From positions 1 to 8,647 of the forward strand of contig JAOUDB010000087.1 of the NCBI GenBank assembly GCA_029859485.1: a stretch of 8,647 nucleotides of DNA. Reading direction: 5' to 3'. A model generated the notes under the pieces. It saw only the letters and a list, made by a program, of their open reading frames with translations. It was not told the origin of the DNA and did not search any database. Numbering within the stretch: the first letter of the stretch is position 1; every line of letters starts with the position of its first letter. Made by a program: the position numbers and the translations under genes. This DNA comes from Desulfuromonadales bacterium. GTDB lineage: Bacteria > Desulfobacterota > Desulfuromonadia > Desulfuromonadales > BM103. Below, piece by piece: positions 1 through 7,623 of the stretch.

Positions 1-153
1 TTCACCACCAAATCCAAGGGGACAGGGCTAGGACTCTCAATCTGCAAACGCCTTATTGAACAACACGGTGGCAACATCGAGGTACATAGCTCTGTAGACA
101 GTGGGACTTCATTTGTTATTACTTTGCCTCTAAGGCAATTCAACCGGGAGTAG
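1..153 (+). CDS. Sensor histidine kinase, C-terminal fragment (5' end outside window)
   Basis: The first 50 codons in frame 1, ending with TAG at 151-153, encode the end of a HATPase_c domain. The G2 nucleotide-binding motif GTGLGLS is at visible residues 7-13, followed by the usual CKRLIEQHGGNIEV helix-strand and a SGTSFVITLPL ending. This is the ATP-binding part of a sensor kinase that autophosphorylates a histidine and passes the phosphate to a response regulator. The histidine box, N and G1 boxes and all sensing domains lie upstream of the window, so signal and topology cannot be judged. The stop is 4 bases before the start of an NtrC-type regulator, so the two are very likely co-transcribed cognate partners. 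The kinase assignment is firm; the subfamily is unknown. Confidence 0.93.
   Translation, partial: FTTKSKGTGLGLSICKRLIEQHGGNIEVHSSVDSGTSFVITLPLRQFNRE
146..150 (+). promoter_or_regulatory. Ribosome binding site of the NtrC-type regulator
   Basis: GGGAG lies in the last codons of the histidine kinase gene, 7 bases before the ATG at 158. It fixes the regulator start and suggests that the kinase and regulator are translated from one message. Confidence 0.6.
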
Positions 154-157
154 TCAG

Positions 158-1555
158 ATGAGTAAAAAAGGGCGAATTTTCCTTCTGGATGATGATGAAC
201 TTATTATCAGCATGCTCTCAAGGGCTTTACAAAAAGCGGGTTATGAAACTCATCTTCTGAGTGACTCGGATCAGGCGGTCGAAAAGATCTGTGCATGGCA
301 ACCACATGCTCTGCTCCTTGACATTAATCTGGGAAAGGGTCAAACGGGTCTTGATATTCTGGAAAGTCTGCAAGCTGAAGGAGCCGACTTCCCGGTCGTT
401 ATGCTGACCTCTGACGACTCGGCCGAATCTGCAATCCGTGCACTTCGTAACGGCGCCGCCGATTATCTGAACAAACCGTTCAATGTTGAAGAGTTAATTA
501 TTGTCCTTGATAAACTTCTGGCCAACACAAGACTGAGAAATGAAGTTGAATACCTGAAAAAATCAACAACCGCATCGCTTGGCAGAACCTTTATTGGCGA
601 ATCTGCTATTATCAGGAAACTGCTGGACAGTGCCCATAAAATGGCACGTGCAGGCGTACAATCGTTGCTACTCACAGGAAAATCAGGGACAGGAAAAGAG
701 GTCTTAGCCCGCAACATTCATTTTTGGAGATTCGGTGAAAGACATGATTATGAGCGCGTTCCCTATATAGCCATCAACTGTACCGCGTTGCCGGAGAATC
801 TGATAGAGGGGGAACTTTTCGGCCACGTTAAAGGTGCCTTCACAGACGCTAAAAGCGACAAAAAAGGCGTTTTTGAGCTCGCTGACGGGGGAACTCTGTT
901 GCTCGATGAAATCGGCGATATGAAGCCGGAGCTGCAAGGTAAACTGCTAAGAGTATTGGAAGAGCGCACCGTTAGAAGAGTCGGTGGCAGGGTGGATCAG
1001 CCAATAGACGTCAACATTATCGCGGCCACGAACCGGGACTTGAAAAAATCTGTCTCTGAAGGGAATTTTCGAGAAGACCTGTACTATCGTCTCACCTCAT
1101 TTACCCTCGAACTGCCCCCGCTAAGTGAGAGAGGTGAGGACGTCATTATCCTGACAGAGTATTTCCTGCGATCTTTTGCTGCTAATTATTCCAAAAAGCC
1201 GATTACGTCCATAGCCAAGGATGCAAAAGAACTGCTGAAGGCTTACAAATGGCCTGGTAATGTTCGAGAACTACGCAACGTTATAGAGCGTTGCGTCGTT
1301 ATGGAAGATATCGATACATTCTCAGCCATTCATATCCCTTTGGATATGGGCGGGACAAAGCAACAACACTCAGAACGAAGAAAAATCTTCCAGGTGATTC
1401 TGCCCGAGGAAGGGATCGCTCTTGAGACAGTTGAGAAGGAATATATCAGGCAGGCCCTGGAAAGAACGAACAACAACATGACCAAGGCGGCAAAGCTGCT
1501 ACAGGTCAGCTATGACACACTTAGATATCACACCAAGAAGTATGAGTTGCTTTAA
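158..1555 (+). CDS. NtrC-family sigma-54-dependent response regulator
   Basis: A complete 465-residue activator. The receiver domain (about residues 5-122) has the acidic pocket DDD at 11-13, phospho-acceptor Asp55, Thr84 and Lys106. The AAA+ sigma-54 interaction domain (about 145-375) has Walker A GKSGTGKE at 174-181, the sigma-54 contact loop GAFTDA at 226-231, Walker B LLLDEIGD at 247-254, AATNRDL at 289-295, the FREDLYYRL arginine-finger region at 304-312 and WPGNVREL at 365-372. The last 40 residues form a Fis-type helix-turn-helix (TKAAKLLQVSYDTLRYH). The protein should bind enhancer-like sites and, when phosphorylated, remodel RNA polymerase-sigma-54 by ATP hydrolysis. The start is supported by GGGAG at 146-150, seven bases upstream, inside the kinase gene. 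Two oddities: the loop has Asp where Gly is canonical, and the segment between Walker A and AINCTALP (about 188-203) is a few residues longer than usual. The target promoters are not identifiable here. Confidence 0.96.
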   Translation: MSKKGRIFLLDDDELIISMLSRALQKAGYETHLLSDSDQAVEKICAWQPHALLLDINLGKGQTGLDILESLQAEGADFPVVMLTSDDSAESAIRALRNGAADYLNKPFNVEELIIVLDKLLANTRLRNEVEYLKKSTTASLGRTFIGESAIIRKLLDSAHKMARAGVQSLLLTGKSGTGKEVLARNIHFWRFGERHDYERVPYIAINCTALPENLIEGELFGHVKGAFTDAKSDKKGVFELADGGTLLLDEIGDMKPELQGKLLRVLEERTVRRVGGRVDQPIDVNIIAATNRDLKKSVSEGNFREDLYYRLTSFTLELPPLSERGEDVIILTEYFLRSFAANYSKKPITSIAKDAKELLKAYKWPGNVRELRNVIERCVVMEDIDTFSAIHIPLDMGGTKQQHSERRKIFQVILPEEGIALETVEKEYIRQALERTNNNMTKAAKLLQVSYDTLRYHTKKYELL

Positions 1556-1567
1556 ATAATCACCCTT

Positions 1568-1720
1568 TTATGTGCCGAAAGGCCGTAAAGAGATGAGCAG
1601 CCTCGGCAGGAGAGTCAGAGCGGCCAGCAAAGCAATGATCATTTCCAGAACGGTGAGAACACCAAAATAGACGCAAGGAACACTTATACGATTATCCTGG
1701 TAGATGCTGAAGGCCTCTGT
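1568..1720 (-). pseudogene. Remnant of the C-terminus of an RND/MMPL-type exporter
   Basis: On the minus strand, the reading frame of tamB stays open after the tamB stop for 50 more codons, to a TAA at 1568-1570. The peptide has no plausible start: its only Met is at residue 27 (inside the hydrophobic helix) and no Shine-Dalgarno precedes it. It resembles the last transmembrane helix and tail of RND-superfamily/MMPL exporters: CVYFGVLTVLEM, then IIALLAALTLLPRLL, then a basic ISLRPFG tail. Family members commonly read like YFG-LTAL-M--AL-AD--LLP-LL-----PFG, from memory. The first 14 or so residues (TEAFSIYQDNRIS) are hydrophilic and may also be family sequence. I infer that an exporter gene once followed tamA-tamB and was lost by a deletion that left only its 3' end. 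The alternative is a chance open frame, which the motif agreement makes less likely. Confidence 0.6.
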
Positions 1721-4700
1721 TTAATCAAAATCAAGGATGTAAAACAGATCAATACCGCTTTCGGTGCCCAGGGTCGAACTGATTTCCCAGGATTCAGACA
1801 GACGCTTGCGAAAACGAACCCCGCCATCATCATTCAGTAAACCATCGAGATCTAATTCGACAATACCATAATCTGCAAAGGTCCCACCGTAGTTGGGGAT
1901 AAGAGCTCCGGCGCCGATCATTAGGGCATCGCCTCCCTCGCTATCCCTACTGATAGGCCTGCCCATGAAGAGATAGCCGAGGATATCTCTTTCTGGCATA
2001 GCAGGATTTGAAGCCAGGGTCACAACCGGGTGTTGTGCAGTACCCGTAATATGGACTCCGGCCTGAACCCTGCCGACATCTCTCGCAGCGAAGACCCGTA
2101 GCTTGGGATTAACAAGAGGATCGCCAGAATAGCTCATCACCCCTTGCTTGATCGCCAGGCTTGTCCCGTAAGCCTTGTAAGTGCCGCCGACCAGGCGAAT
2201 CTCTCCCCAACCTGCCAGATGCCGTTTCTCGTCCCTGGTAATTGTAACACCACCCTCAAGCCTTGTTTCCACACCTTCCGTCTTGACCTTCACCTTCTCA
2301 CCAAGTTCAATAATCACCTGGATATCCGTATCGAACTGTAATTTCTTACGTTCATCAGTTTCTTGCCCTGAGATGACGACGTCGTCACTGGGAACGGAAT
2401 GCCCCCCGGTTGACTTATCAATCAGATTCATCTCAGGGATCAGGATACTGCCCTTTAACTCCGAACGTGATAAATCTCCGCTGAAGGTTAAATCAGGGCT
2501 GACGAAAAGTTGTAATTCCGGAAAATTATAGAGATGCAGACGATCTCCCGACACCTCAAAGCTGTAATCTTTGAGCTTCCATTGATCAAATTTTACGAGA
2601 CCTGTGCCAAGCAACTCCCCCTCGCCAGCTTTTAAAAGCAGCTTGTCGAGATGAATTTCATCATCTTGTAAAGATATGTGCAACAACAGATTATCTATCG
2701 TGGCTCCAGTAAATGGCAGATAAGCGCCTGCATCTGACACCTCCAGAGTTCCCGAAAACTTTGGAGAAGTTAAGGAGCCGGAGATACGCAGATCACTGGT
2801 AACCACTCCCCGCACATCCTGGAACACACCAGAAGCAAAGAAGGGAATAATTTCAGAAAGTTGCGCGCCACCTTTAAGGTCAGCCGTGATCGGCCCGTCG
2901 GTTTTAAAATCGAATGGCCAATGGGCTGAGAAGGGAAGCTGCCAACGGCCGTGCAGATCTCCCCCTGACTCCAGTTGCAACGCCAGTTGCCCCTCCAGGT
3001 GACTCCCCCGCCAATTCCAGTCCACTTCGGCACCTTGAAAAGCACCAGCCACCTGACCGTCTTGAAGCTTCCAGGCTATCGTGCCATCAACGGCACCGAA
3101 CTCCCCCTGGAAGGCAACGTCACCATTCTCACGCCAATAGCCACTGGAGCTGCCACGAATCAAGCCGACAAGATCAACCTGATCAGTCAGGAAAGGCGTT
3201 AAGGAGCTCAGATCGAAATCGGCAAGGGACAGCTCAACGTCTCCGGAGACCGGCCAGCGGTAAGCCGGGTCTGCTGACGAAGTCATTTTTATAGTCAACA
3301 GGCCATCATGAACCCCTTTGACCTGCGCCTCTGAGTGAAAGTTGTTTTCGTCCCAGAGCAGATCGACATTCATAGCACTGAAACCGAAAACCTTTGTTCC
3401 CAGCTGCATACTCGCCTCTGCTGTGAAGTCAGCTTTGGCCTGCTGCAGTGCCCCGTCAAGGATTTCAAAATCGGCACGCCCGAGGGTGCGCCCCTGAACT
3501 TGCAACCCTTCTCGAAGTGAGCTGAGACGGTTCAGATCAATATCTTGCCAGTTCATCGCCAATGAGAGTTGTTCAGGAAGCTCCTGCAAGCTTGGTGGTT
3601 GCGTGGAGGACATGCTGAATTCAATGTTTTCACCTGCCTCTGTCTTGGCCACAAGATCAAGACCAAGGCCCGTATCAATCCATTCCATATTGAGAGTTAC
3701 AAAAGGAATCTCGAGGGGTGAATAATCATTTTGCAGAGTGATATTTCCGGACAGCTGTGCCTTTAGTGAGACCGGTTTTTGATCGACTGTCTTCATGATG
3801 AACTGTCCCGAACTTTTACCGGAGACAGGAAAGGGAGGATGCAGATATTTAAGCCAATCATGGTGTACGTAGGACCAGTCGAGAGATAAGCTTGAGTCCC
3901 TGGAGGCACCCAGATCTTTGACTGCCAGCGCGAAAGAGCCTCCGCTTGACCCCTCAAGAACGAAATTCTCAAGGGTGAAACTTTCATCGATCCAGACCAG
4001 GCTTGATGGCTCCTTAAGAGACCAGGAACCGAGCCGGGAGGATTCACCCGTCAGTGTCAGGAGTTGCCCTCTCCATACCTCATCGAGGTACGTGCCTGTC
4101 AAATTGGCCTTCAGCCTGGCTGTCTGGTCATTGATCGTGAGCAAAAGATTGTGTGCTTGCAAAGAGCCGGACACTTCTGCATGCAGCTGCTCAACCTCCA
4201 TGATCTCATGATGTAAATCTTCGCCATCAATAACGAGTTCTATCGGTGATTGTTTTGCCAGGTGGCGACCCTGATAAGTGAAGCTCTCTAACGAAGCCTC
4301 ATGCCAGGCGATATCAGAACCTGCTCCACTTAGCTCCCCGGTCAGATAACCCTCCGACCAGCGTAGCCAACCCGAGCTGTTTAAGCTCCCGGTGAGGCCC
4401 GCGTAGATCGAGCTCAGGTCGTTTGTAGACGCATCAATATCAAGACGTTCTGCAGGTTTACCCTGCATGAACAGACGTGAGTCCTCGCTACTTAAATCGA
4501 CGGCAATCTCATACAAATCACCGTGTTGCCAATCAAGCGACAGGCCTCCGGAAACGTTTGTGCCACGCAGTTGGCCATTAACAACCTCGGCACTGATGCT
4601 GGCATTAAGAGGAGTTTCATCATAAGGGATAAATAGCTCACCCGAGACATCCAGAGTAGCGAGCCCCTGCAGATCATTCAGAAAAATGCCAGGGTTCAGA

Positions 4701-5638
4701 CCGGTACCGAGAATCTTGCCGTGCATACGGTAGGAATCAATCCACCAGAGGTCCAATTCACCAGCAAGCTGGCCTCCCAGGTAATGGCCTCGCAAATTGT
4801 CAAAATTAATGCCCTGCCAGGAACCTTTTGCATCAGCCGCCAACCAGACTTTCGAAAAATCTTCTGTCTCTGTTCCAAAGCTGACCGGCCCTGAGAAATC
4901 ATTCCAGTCGCCGTCGAGCGAAAGGACGCCCGGGAAATCAACCGGGACATCGATATCTTTGAACATCTGGTGATCGACCAGTTCTGACGGCAGATGAACG
5001 TCTGCAATCATCTCCAGGTGAGGCGTTTTAAGATCCCAGTCAAAGTGACCTTTAAAATCAACGAAGGGTGAAAAGTAGCTGAACGCAGAAGAAACAATCT
5101 GCTGCCGAGAGGCAACAAATGACCCAGAAATGGCGTCGAAGACGGTCACTGCTCCTGCCGAATCCTCAATGACAAGACTTTTAAACCGTAGGTCTTCTAT
5201 CTCCAGGACCAGCCAGGGCGGTAAGAACCTGAGGTCATCAACGGAGAAGCCGATGGCACTCTGTTCCCCTTCACTCTCCTGCTCCTTTGAGTCCGCTATG
5301 TTTTCTGGGCTGGAATCACGAATGACACAATGATCGACTTCAAGAAGATGGATCTTCAGAGACGTCCCCAAGATGCTGGAAGGGTCCCAATCGAGCTTGA
5401 TTTTGTGAATCTCTATCCGGGTGTCCGGCAAGGCAAAGACAAGATTGTCAACCATTAGCTCATCAGCCAGACGGCCTTCGACACGATCGCTTGTCACCTC
5501 TGCTCCTGCGGCAGATGCAACTGTATCAAGCAGCCAGACCGCTCCAGACGTTGTGTTGAGCAACCATCCGGTGAAAGCAGTCAAGGCCAGGCCAGAAAAG
5601 AGGCTCAGCACAGATATGGCAAGAATCCAGCGTCTCAT
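1721..5638 (-). CDS. tamB: TamB, inner-membrane-anchored translocation and assembly module protein (AsmA-like, DUF490)
   Basis: A protein of 1305 residues, close to the usual TamB size (about 1260 in E. coli). It begins with a signal-anchor helix (about residues 4-27, preceded by MRRW). The typical TamB entry region follows (GAVWLLDTVASAAGAE, then EGRLADEL and a basic strand). About 1100 residues of alternating hydrophobic/polar beta strands come next, with few Cys and no other membrane segment, as expected for a periplasm-spanning beta-taco groove. The C-terminal DUF490 region contains GDPLVNPKLRVFAAR from about 1172 and PERDILGYLFMGRP at about 1215-1228, and ends in IDLFYILDFD, a strand-like tail suited to docking on TamA. 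TamB works with TamA in outer membrane protein insertion and has been linked to phospholipid transport. Its ATG overlaps the tamA stop by 4 bases. The only upstream AGG is 9 bases away, so coupling to tamA translation is likely. The extreme C-terminus looks shorter than in relatives. Confidence 0.93.
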   Translation of the reverse strand: MRRWILAISVLSLFSGLALTAFTGWLLNTTSGAVWLLDTVASAAGAEVTSDRVEGRLADELMVDNLVFALPDTRIEIHKIKLDWDPSSILGTSLKIHLLEVDHCVIRDSSPENIADSKEQESEGEQSAIGFSVDDLRFLPPWLVLEIEDLRFKSLVIEDSAGAVTVFDAISGSFVASRQQIVSSAFSYFSPFVDFKGHFDWDLKTPHLEMIADVHLPSELVDHQMFKDIDVPVDFPGVLSLDGDWNDFSGPVSFGTETEDFSKVWLAADAKGSWQGINFDNLRGHYLGGQLAGELDLWWIDSYRMHGKILGTGLNPGIFLNDLQGLATLDVSGELFIPYDETPLNASISAEVVNGQLRGTNVSGGLSLDWQHGDLYEIAVDLSSEDSRLFMQGKPAERLDIDASTNDLSSIYAGLTGSLNSSGWLRWSEGYLTGELSGAGSDIAWHEASLESFTYQGRHLAKQSPIELVIDGEDLHHEIMEVEQLHAEVSGSLQAHNLLLTINDQTARLKANLTGTYLDEVWRGQLLTLTGESSRLGSWSLKEPSSLVWIDESFTLENFVLEGSSGGSFALAVKDLGASRDSSLSLDWSYVHHDWLKYLHPPFPVSGKSSGQFIMKTVDQKPVSLKAQLSGNITLQNDYSPLEIPFVTLNMEWIDTGLGLDLVAKTEAGENIEFSMSSTQPPSLQELPEQLSLAMNWQDIDLNRLSSLREGLQVQGRTLGRADFEILDGALQQAKADFTAEASMQLGTKVFGFSAMNVDLLWDENNFHSEAQVKGVHDGLLTIKMTSSADPAYRWPVSGDVELSLADFDLSSLTPFLTDQVDLVGLIRGSSSGYWRENGDVAFQGEFGAVDGTIAWKLQDGQVAGAFQGAEVDWNWRGSHLEGQLALQLESGGDLHGRWQLPFSAHWPFDFKTDGPITADLKGGAQLSEIIPFFASGVFQDVRGVVTSDLRISGSLTSPKFSGTLEVSDAGAYLPFTGATIDNLLLHISLQDDEIHLDKLLLKAGEGELLGTGLVKFDQWKLKDYSFEVSGDRLHLYNFPELQLFVSPDLTFSGDLSRSELKGSILIPEMNLIDKSTGGHSVPSDDVVISGQETDERKKLQFDTDIQVIIELGEKVKVKTEGVETRLEGGVTITRDEKRHLAGWGEIRLVGGTYKAYGTSLAIKQGVMSYSGDPLVNPKLRVFAARDVGRVQAGVHITGTAQHPVVTLASNPAMPERDILGYLFMGRPISRDSEGGDALMIGAGALIPNYGGTFADYGIVELDLDGLLNDDGGVRFRKRLSESWEISSTLGTESGIDLFYILDFD

Positions 5639-7518
5639 ATATCGAAACCTACACTCAGATGGAGGGTCACTTTGTTACTCGACTCACTGACGCGCGTTGC
5701 CAGGTCAATTTTGATCGGACCGATCATAGTGTAACGACGCACACCGACCCCTGCGCCACTGATAAACTCAGGATCTTTATCGCTGACATCAAAAGCGCTG
5801 CCGACATCATAGAAAACCGCCAGCCCCCAATCATCAGTCAAAGCATACTCGCACTCCAGGCTTCCGACCAGAAGCGAGTCCCCACCGATGACGTCTCCGT
5901 TTTCATCTTCCGGACCACGAGACTTGTAATTATAGCCACGCACACTGTTATTGCCGCCAACAAAGAAACGCAGGGACGCTGGAAGCTCGGTGAAATCATC
6001 TTTATAGAAGGTGGTCGCTGCTTCTGCACGGCTATGCAGGGTCAACCGTTTACCGAGAGGCCACATAAAGCTGCCGGCACCAATCACCTGGCCAAAGGTT
6101 ATATCAGACAGAGGCCCATCGTAACTGCCGCGCGCTTCGTATCGAAGCTGGTAACCCTTCTTGGGATTGATCAGATCATCGTAAGAACGATGGGAAAAGC
6201 GCAGGCCAGGGATCAGTAGCTTTGATTGACTGTCATCGGTGCCGACATCACTATCCTCAAGTGAGTAGCGCAGAAAAGCAGAGCCGATTTTGTCATTATC
6301 AAAGCCGTGTTTCACCTCCATCTCAGTGTAGTAAATCTCTGTTTCGTAGGTGCTTAGATCTTCGTGGATATAGCCCAATTTGCCTATCAACTTGTTCTCG
6401 ACATGTCCGGAGAGAGGGATTGTATAACGGGTCTCAAGGGACTGGGCTTTTTCCGAGGCAAGGACGTCGAAATTATAGACATGAGGCAACTCACTCACCT
6501 GGGTGTTTTCATAGTTGAGTGAAACCCGGGCGCCGGTGTTGGTTCCGTAACCAATGCCCGTGCGCCAATGCTGCTGTTTGCCAGTAACCAACGTCACATG
6601 GATAGGGACCGCGAGGTCTTCGACCTGATTGAGCAGTGGTTCCATGGCGACTTCTTTAAAACGACTGGACTGGTAGAAGTTGAGGCGGGTGCGATGCAGT
6701 TCTTTATGTGAGAAGGTATCACCCTTTTTGAAGGAGAGAAAGCGGCGCAGAAAGTCTTCATCAAAACGATCAAGGCCGCCTTCAATGGTGACTGGGCCGA
6801 ACTTGTAGAGCGGCCCGGTGTCGAGGGTCATCTCAATATCGGCGACTCTATCTTCAATATGCACAGTAACCCGGCTCTTTTTGTAGGTTGCCTTCAGGTA
6901 GCCAAGGTCGATCGCTTTCTGGCGTAGGGCTTCTTTAGCATCTTCATAAGTTTTATGGTGTAAAACATCTCCCGACTGCTGAGGAAACAAACGTTTTTCT
7001 TTCTGCAGTTCCTTCTCCTCGACTCCAGCGCCAACCAACCACAGGTCAAGGGATCGAACTCTTATGGGCGCTGCCGTTTTTATCTCCACATTGACAAGGT
7101 AAGAGTCACCCTGCTCCTTCAACTCGACTTTGATGTCGCTGTGGTAATAACCGAAAGGCTGAAGTGCTGTTTCAACCAACTCAGGAACCTGATCAACAAA
7201 ACGAAGAAGCCAACGCTGATAGACTTTTCCCTCCCGCACGATTCCGGAAGGAAGAGCTAGAGCGGCAACAACGTTATCCTTCATTGCACCTTTTACACCA
7301 ACGACCTGGATCTCTACGCTTGCTGGTGCAGCGAAAACCGGCGAGACAAAAAGCATTGTCGCCATGAAGAGTAAACTCAGAAGACAACTCCACCTCGGTG
7401 GCAACAGAGGAATGGCGTTATAGGTCTCGTTGATTTGCGGCAAACACATACAAGGGGATCCGGTAAGGGTGGTAATTCTCAGAGGGTTATAGTTATTATA
7501 AATAGCATCACTTGGCAT
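5635..7518 (-). CDS. tamA: TamA, Omp85-family outer membrane assembly factor
   Basis: A 627-residue protein. A hydrophobic signal segment is at about 44-62, with likely cleavage near FAAPA|S (residue 66). Periplasmic POTRA-like modules lie at about 67-147, 151-233 and 237-314 (the last with LYKFGPVTIEG at 237-247). A 16-strand-type Bac_surface_Ag barrel spans about 318-627. The barrel holds the Omp85 lid-loop signature VRGY at 526-529 (within FFVGGNNSVRGYNY) and ends in GFDI, a strand-like C-terminus. TamA is the outer membrane partner of TamB, encoded immediately downstream with an ATGA overlap. The start at 7518 has AGAAGGA upstream, but it places about 43 residues before the signal peptide, longer than the roughly 577-residue E. 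coli protein would suggest. A TTG at residue 39 or the Met at 24 are alternatives, though neither has a better ribosome binding site. Function is assigned from family and context with high confidence; the exact start is uncertain. Confidence 0.93.
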   Translation of the reverse strand: MPSDAIYNNYNPLRITTLTGSPCMCLPQINETYNAIPLLPPRWSCLLSLLFMATMLFVSPVFAAPASVEIQVVGVKGAMKDNVVAALALPSGIVREGKVYQRWLLRFVDQVPELVETALQPFGYYHSDIKVELKEQGDSYLVNVEIKTAAPIRVRSLDLWLVGAGVEEKELQKEKRLFPQQSGDVLHHKTYEDAKEALRQKAIDLGYLKATYKKSRVTVHIEDRVADIEMTLDTGPLYKFGPVTIEGGLDRFDEDFLRRFLSFKKGDTFSHKELHRTRLNFYQSSRFKEVAMEPLLNQVEDLAVPIHVTLVTGKQQHWRTGIGYGTNTGARVSLNYENTQVSELPHVYNFDVLASEKAQSLETRYTIPLSGHVENKLIGKLGYIHEDLSTYETEIYYTEMEVKHGFDNDKIGSAFLRYSLEDSDVGTDDSQSKLLIPGLRFSHRSYDDLINPKKGYQLRYEARGSYDGPLSDITFGQVIGAGSFMWPLGKRLTLHSRAEAATTFYKDDFTELPASLRFFVGGNNSVRGYNYKSRGPEDENGDVIGGDSLLVGSLECEYALTDDWGLAVFYDVGSAFDVSDKDPEFISGAGVGVRRYTMIGPIKIDLATRVSESSNKVTLHLSVGFDI

Positions 7519-7522
7519 TCTA

Positions 7523-7529
7523 TCCTTCT
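7523..7529 (-). promoter_or_regulatory. Ribosome binding site supporting the 7518 start of tamA
   Basis: Read on the minus strand, AGAAGGA lies 4 bases before the ATG at 7518-7516. The spacer is slightly short, but this is the best purine-rich site among the possible tamA starts, so it favours the long N-terminus despite the unusual leader before the signal peptide. Confidence 0.5.
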
Positions 7530-7613
7530 CGTCCAGAATTCCAAGAAAATAGAACCAGAACTTATTGTTTTTTTATAAACAGCGGCTCCGAGAAAGGACC
7601 CTTTTGTATAGAT

Positions 7614-7618
7614 AAGGA
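7614..7618 (+). promoter_or_regulatory. Ribosome binding site of the lipoprotein gene
   Basis: AAGGA lies 5 bases before a TTG at 7624 and 11 bases before an ATG at 7630, which is two codons further in the same frame. Spacing favours TTG; codon preference favours ATG. The two differ only by an N-terminal Met-Lys and do not change the lipoprotein signal. Confidence 0.55.
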
Positions 7619-7623
7619 AACGG

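Larger units (their letters stand above)
7519..7623. promoter_or_regulatory. Divergent intergenic region between tamA and the lipoprotein gene
   Basis: About 105 AT-rich bases separate two divergently transcribed genes, so promoters for both are expected here. The strand contains an 8-base palindrome TTTATAAA (7572-7579) within a T-run, and a TATAGA (7607-7612) that could be a -10 element but sits very close to the lipoprotein ribosome binding site. I could not find a -35 element at 16-18 bases from either, nor a TGGC-N-TTGC sigma-54 site. The promoter role rests on gene arrangement, not on a recognised consensus. Confidence 0.4.

Noticed and set aside
1574..1583. GCC-GAAA-GGC mini hairpin
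   Set aside because: A three-base stem is too short to mean anything without a T-tract.
1581..1625. GGCCG ... CGGCC inverted repeat as a terminator after the regulator gene
   Set aside because: The stem is only 5 base pairs with a 35-base loop and no following T-run, and the bases are accounted for by the exporter remnant on the other strand.
5659..6219. A 186-codon open frame on the plus strand inside tamA
   Set aside because: It is fully antisense to the well-supported TamA barrel, shows no recognisable motif and no good ribosome binding site; it is a shadow frame.
7511..7530. TTGGCA-containing stretch considered as a sigma-54 -24 element, given the nearby NtrC-type regulator
   Set aside because: There is no GC-containing -12 element at the required spacing, and the TTGGCA lies within the first codons of tamA.
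7533..7560. CCAGAA repeated twice in the tamA upstream region, considered as an operator
   Set aside because: Six-base direct repeats at this spacing are expected by chance in AT-rich DNA and no third copy or matching regulator site is seen.
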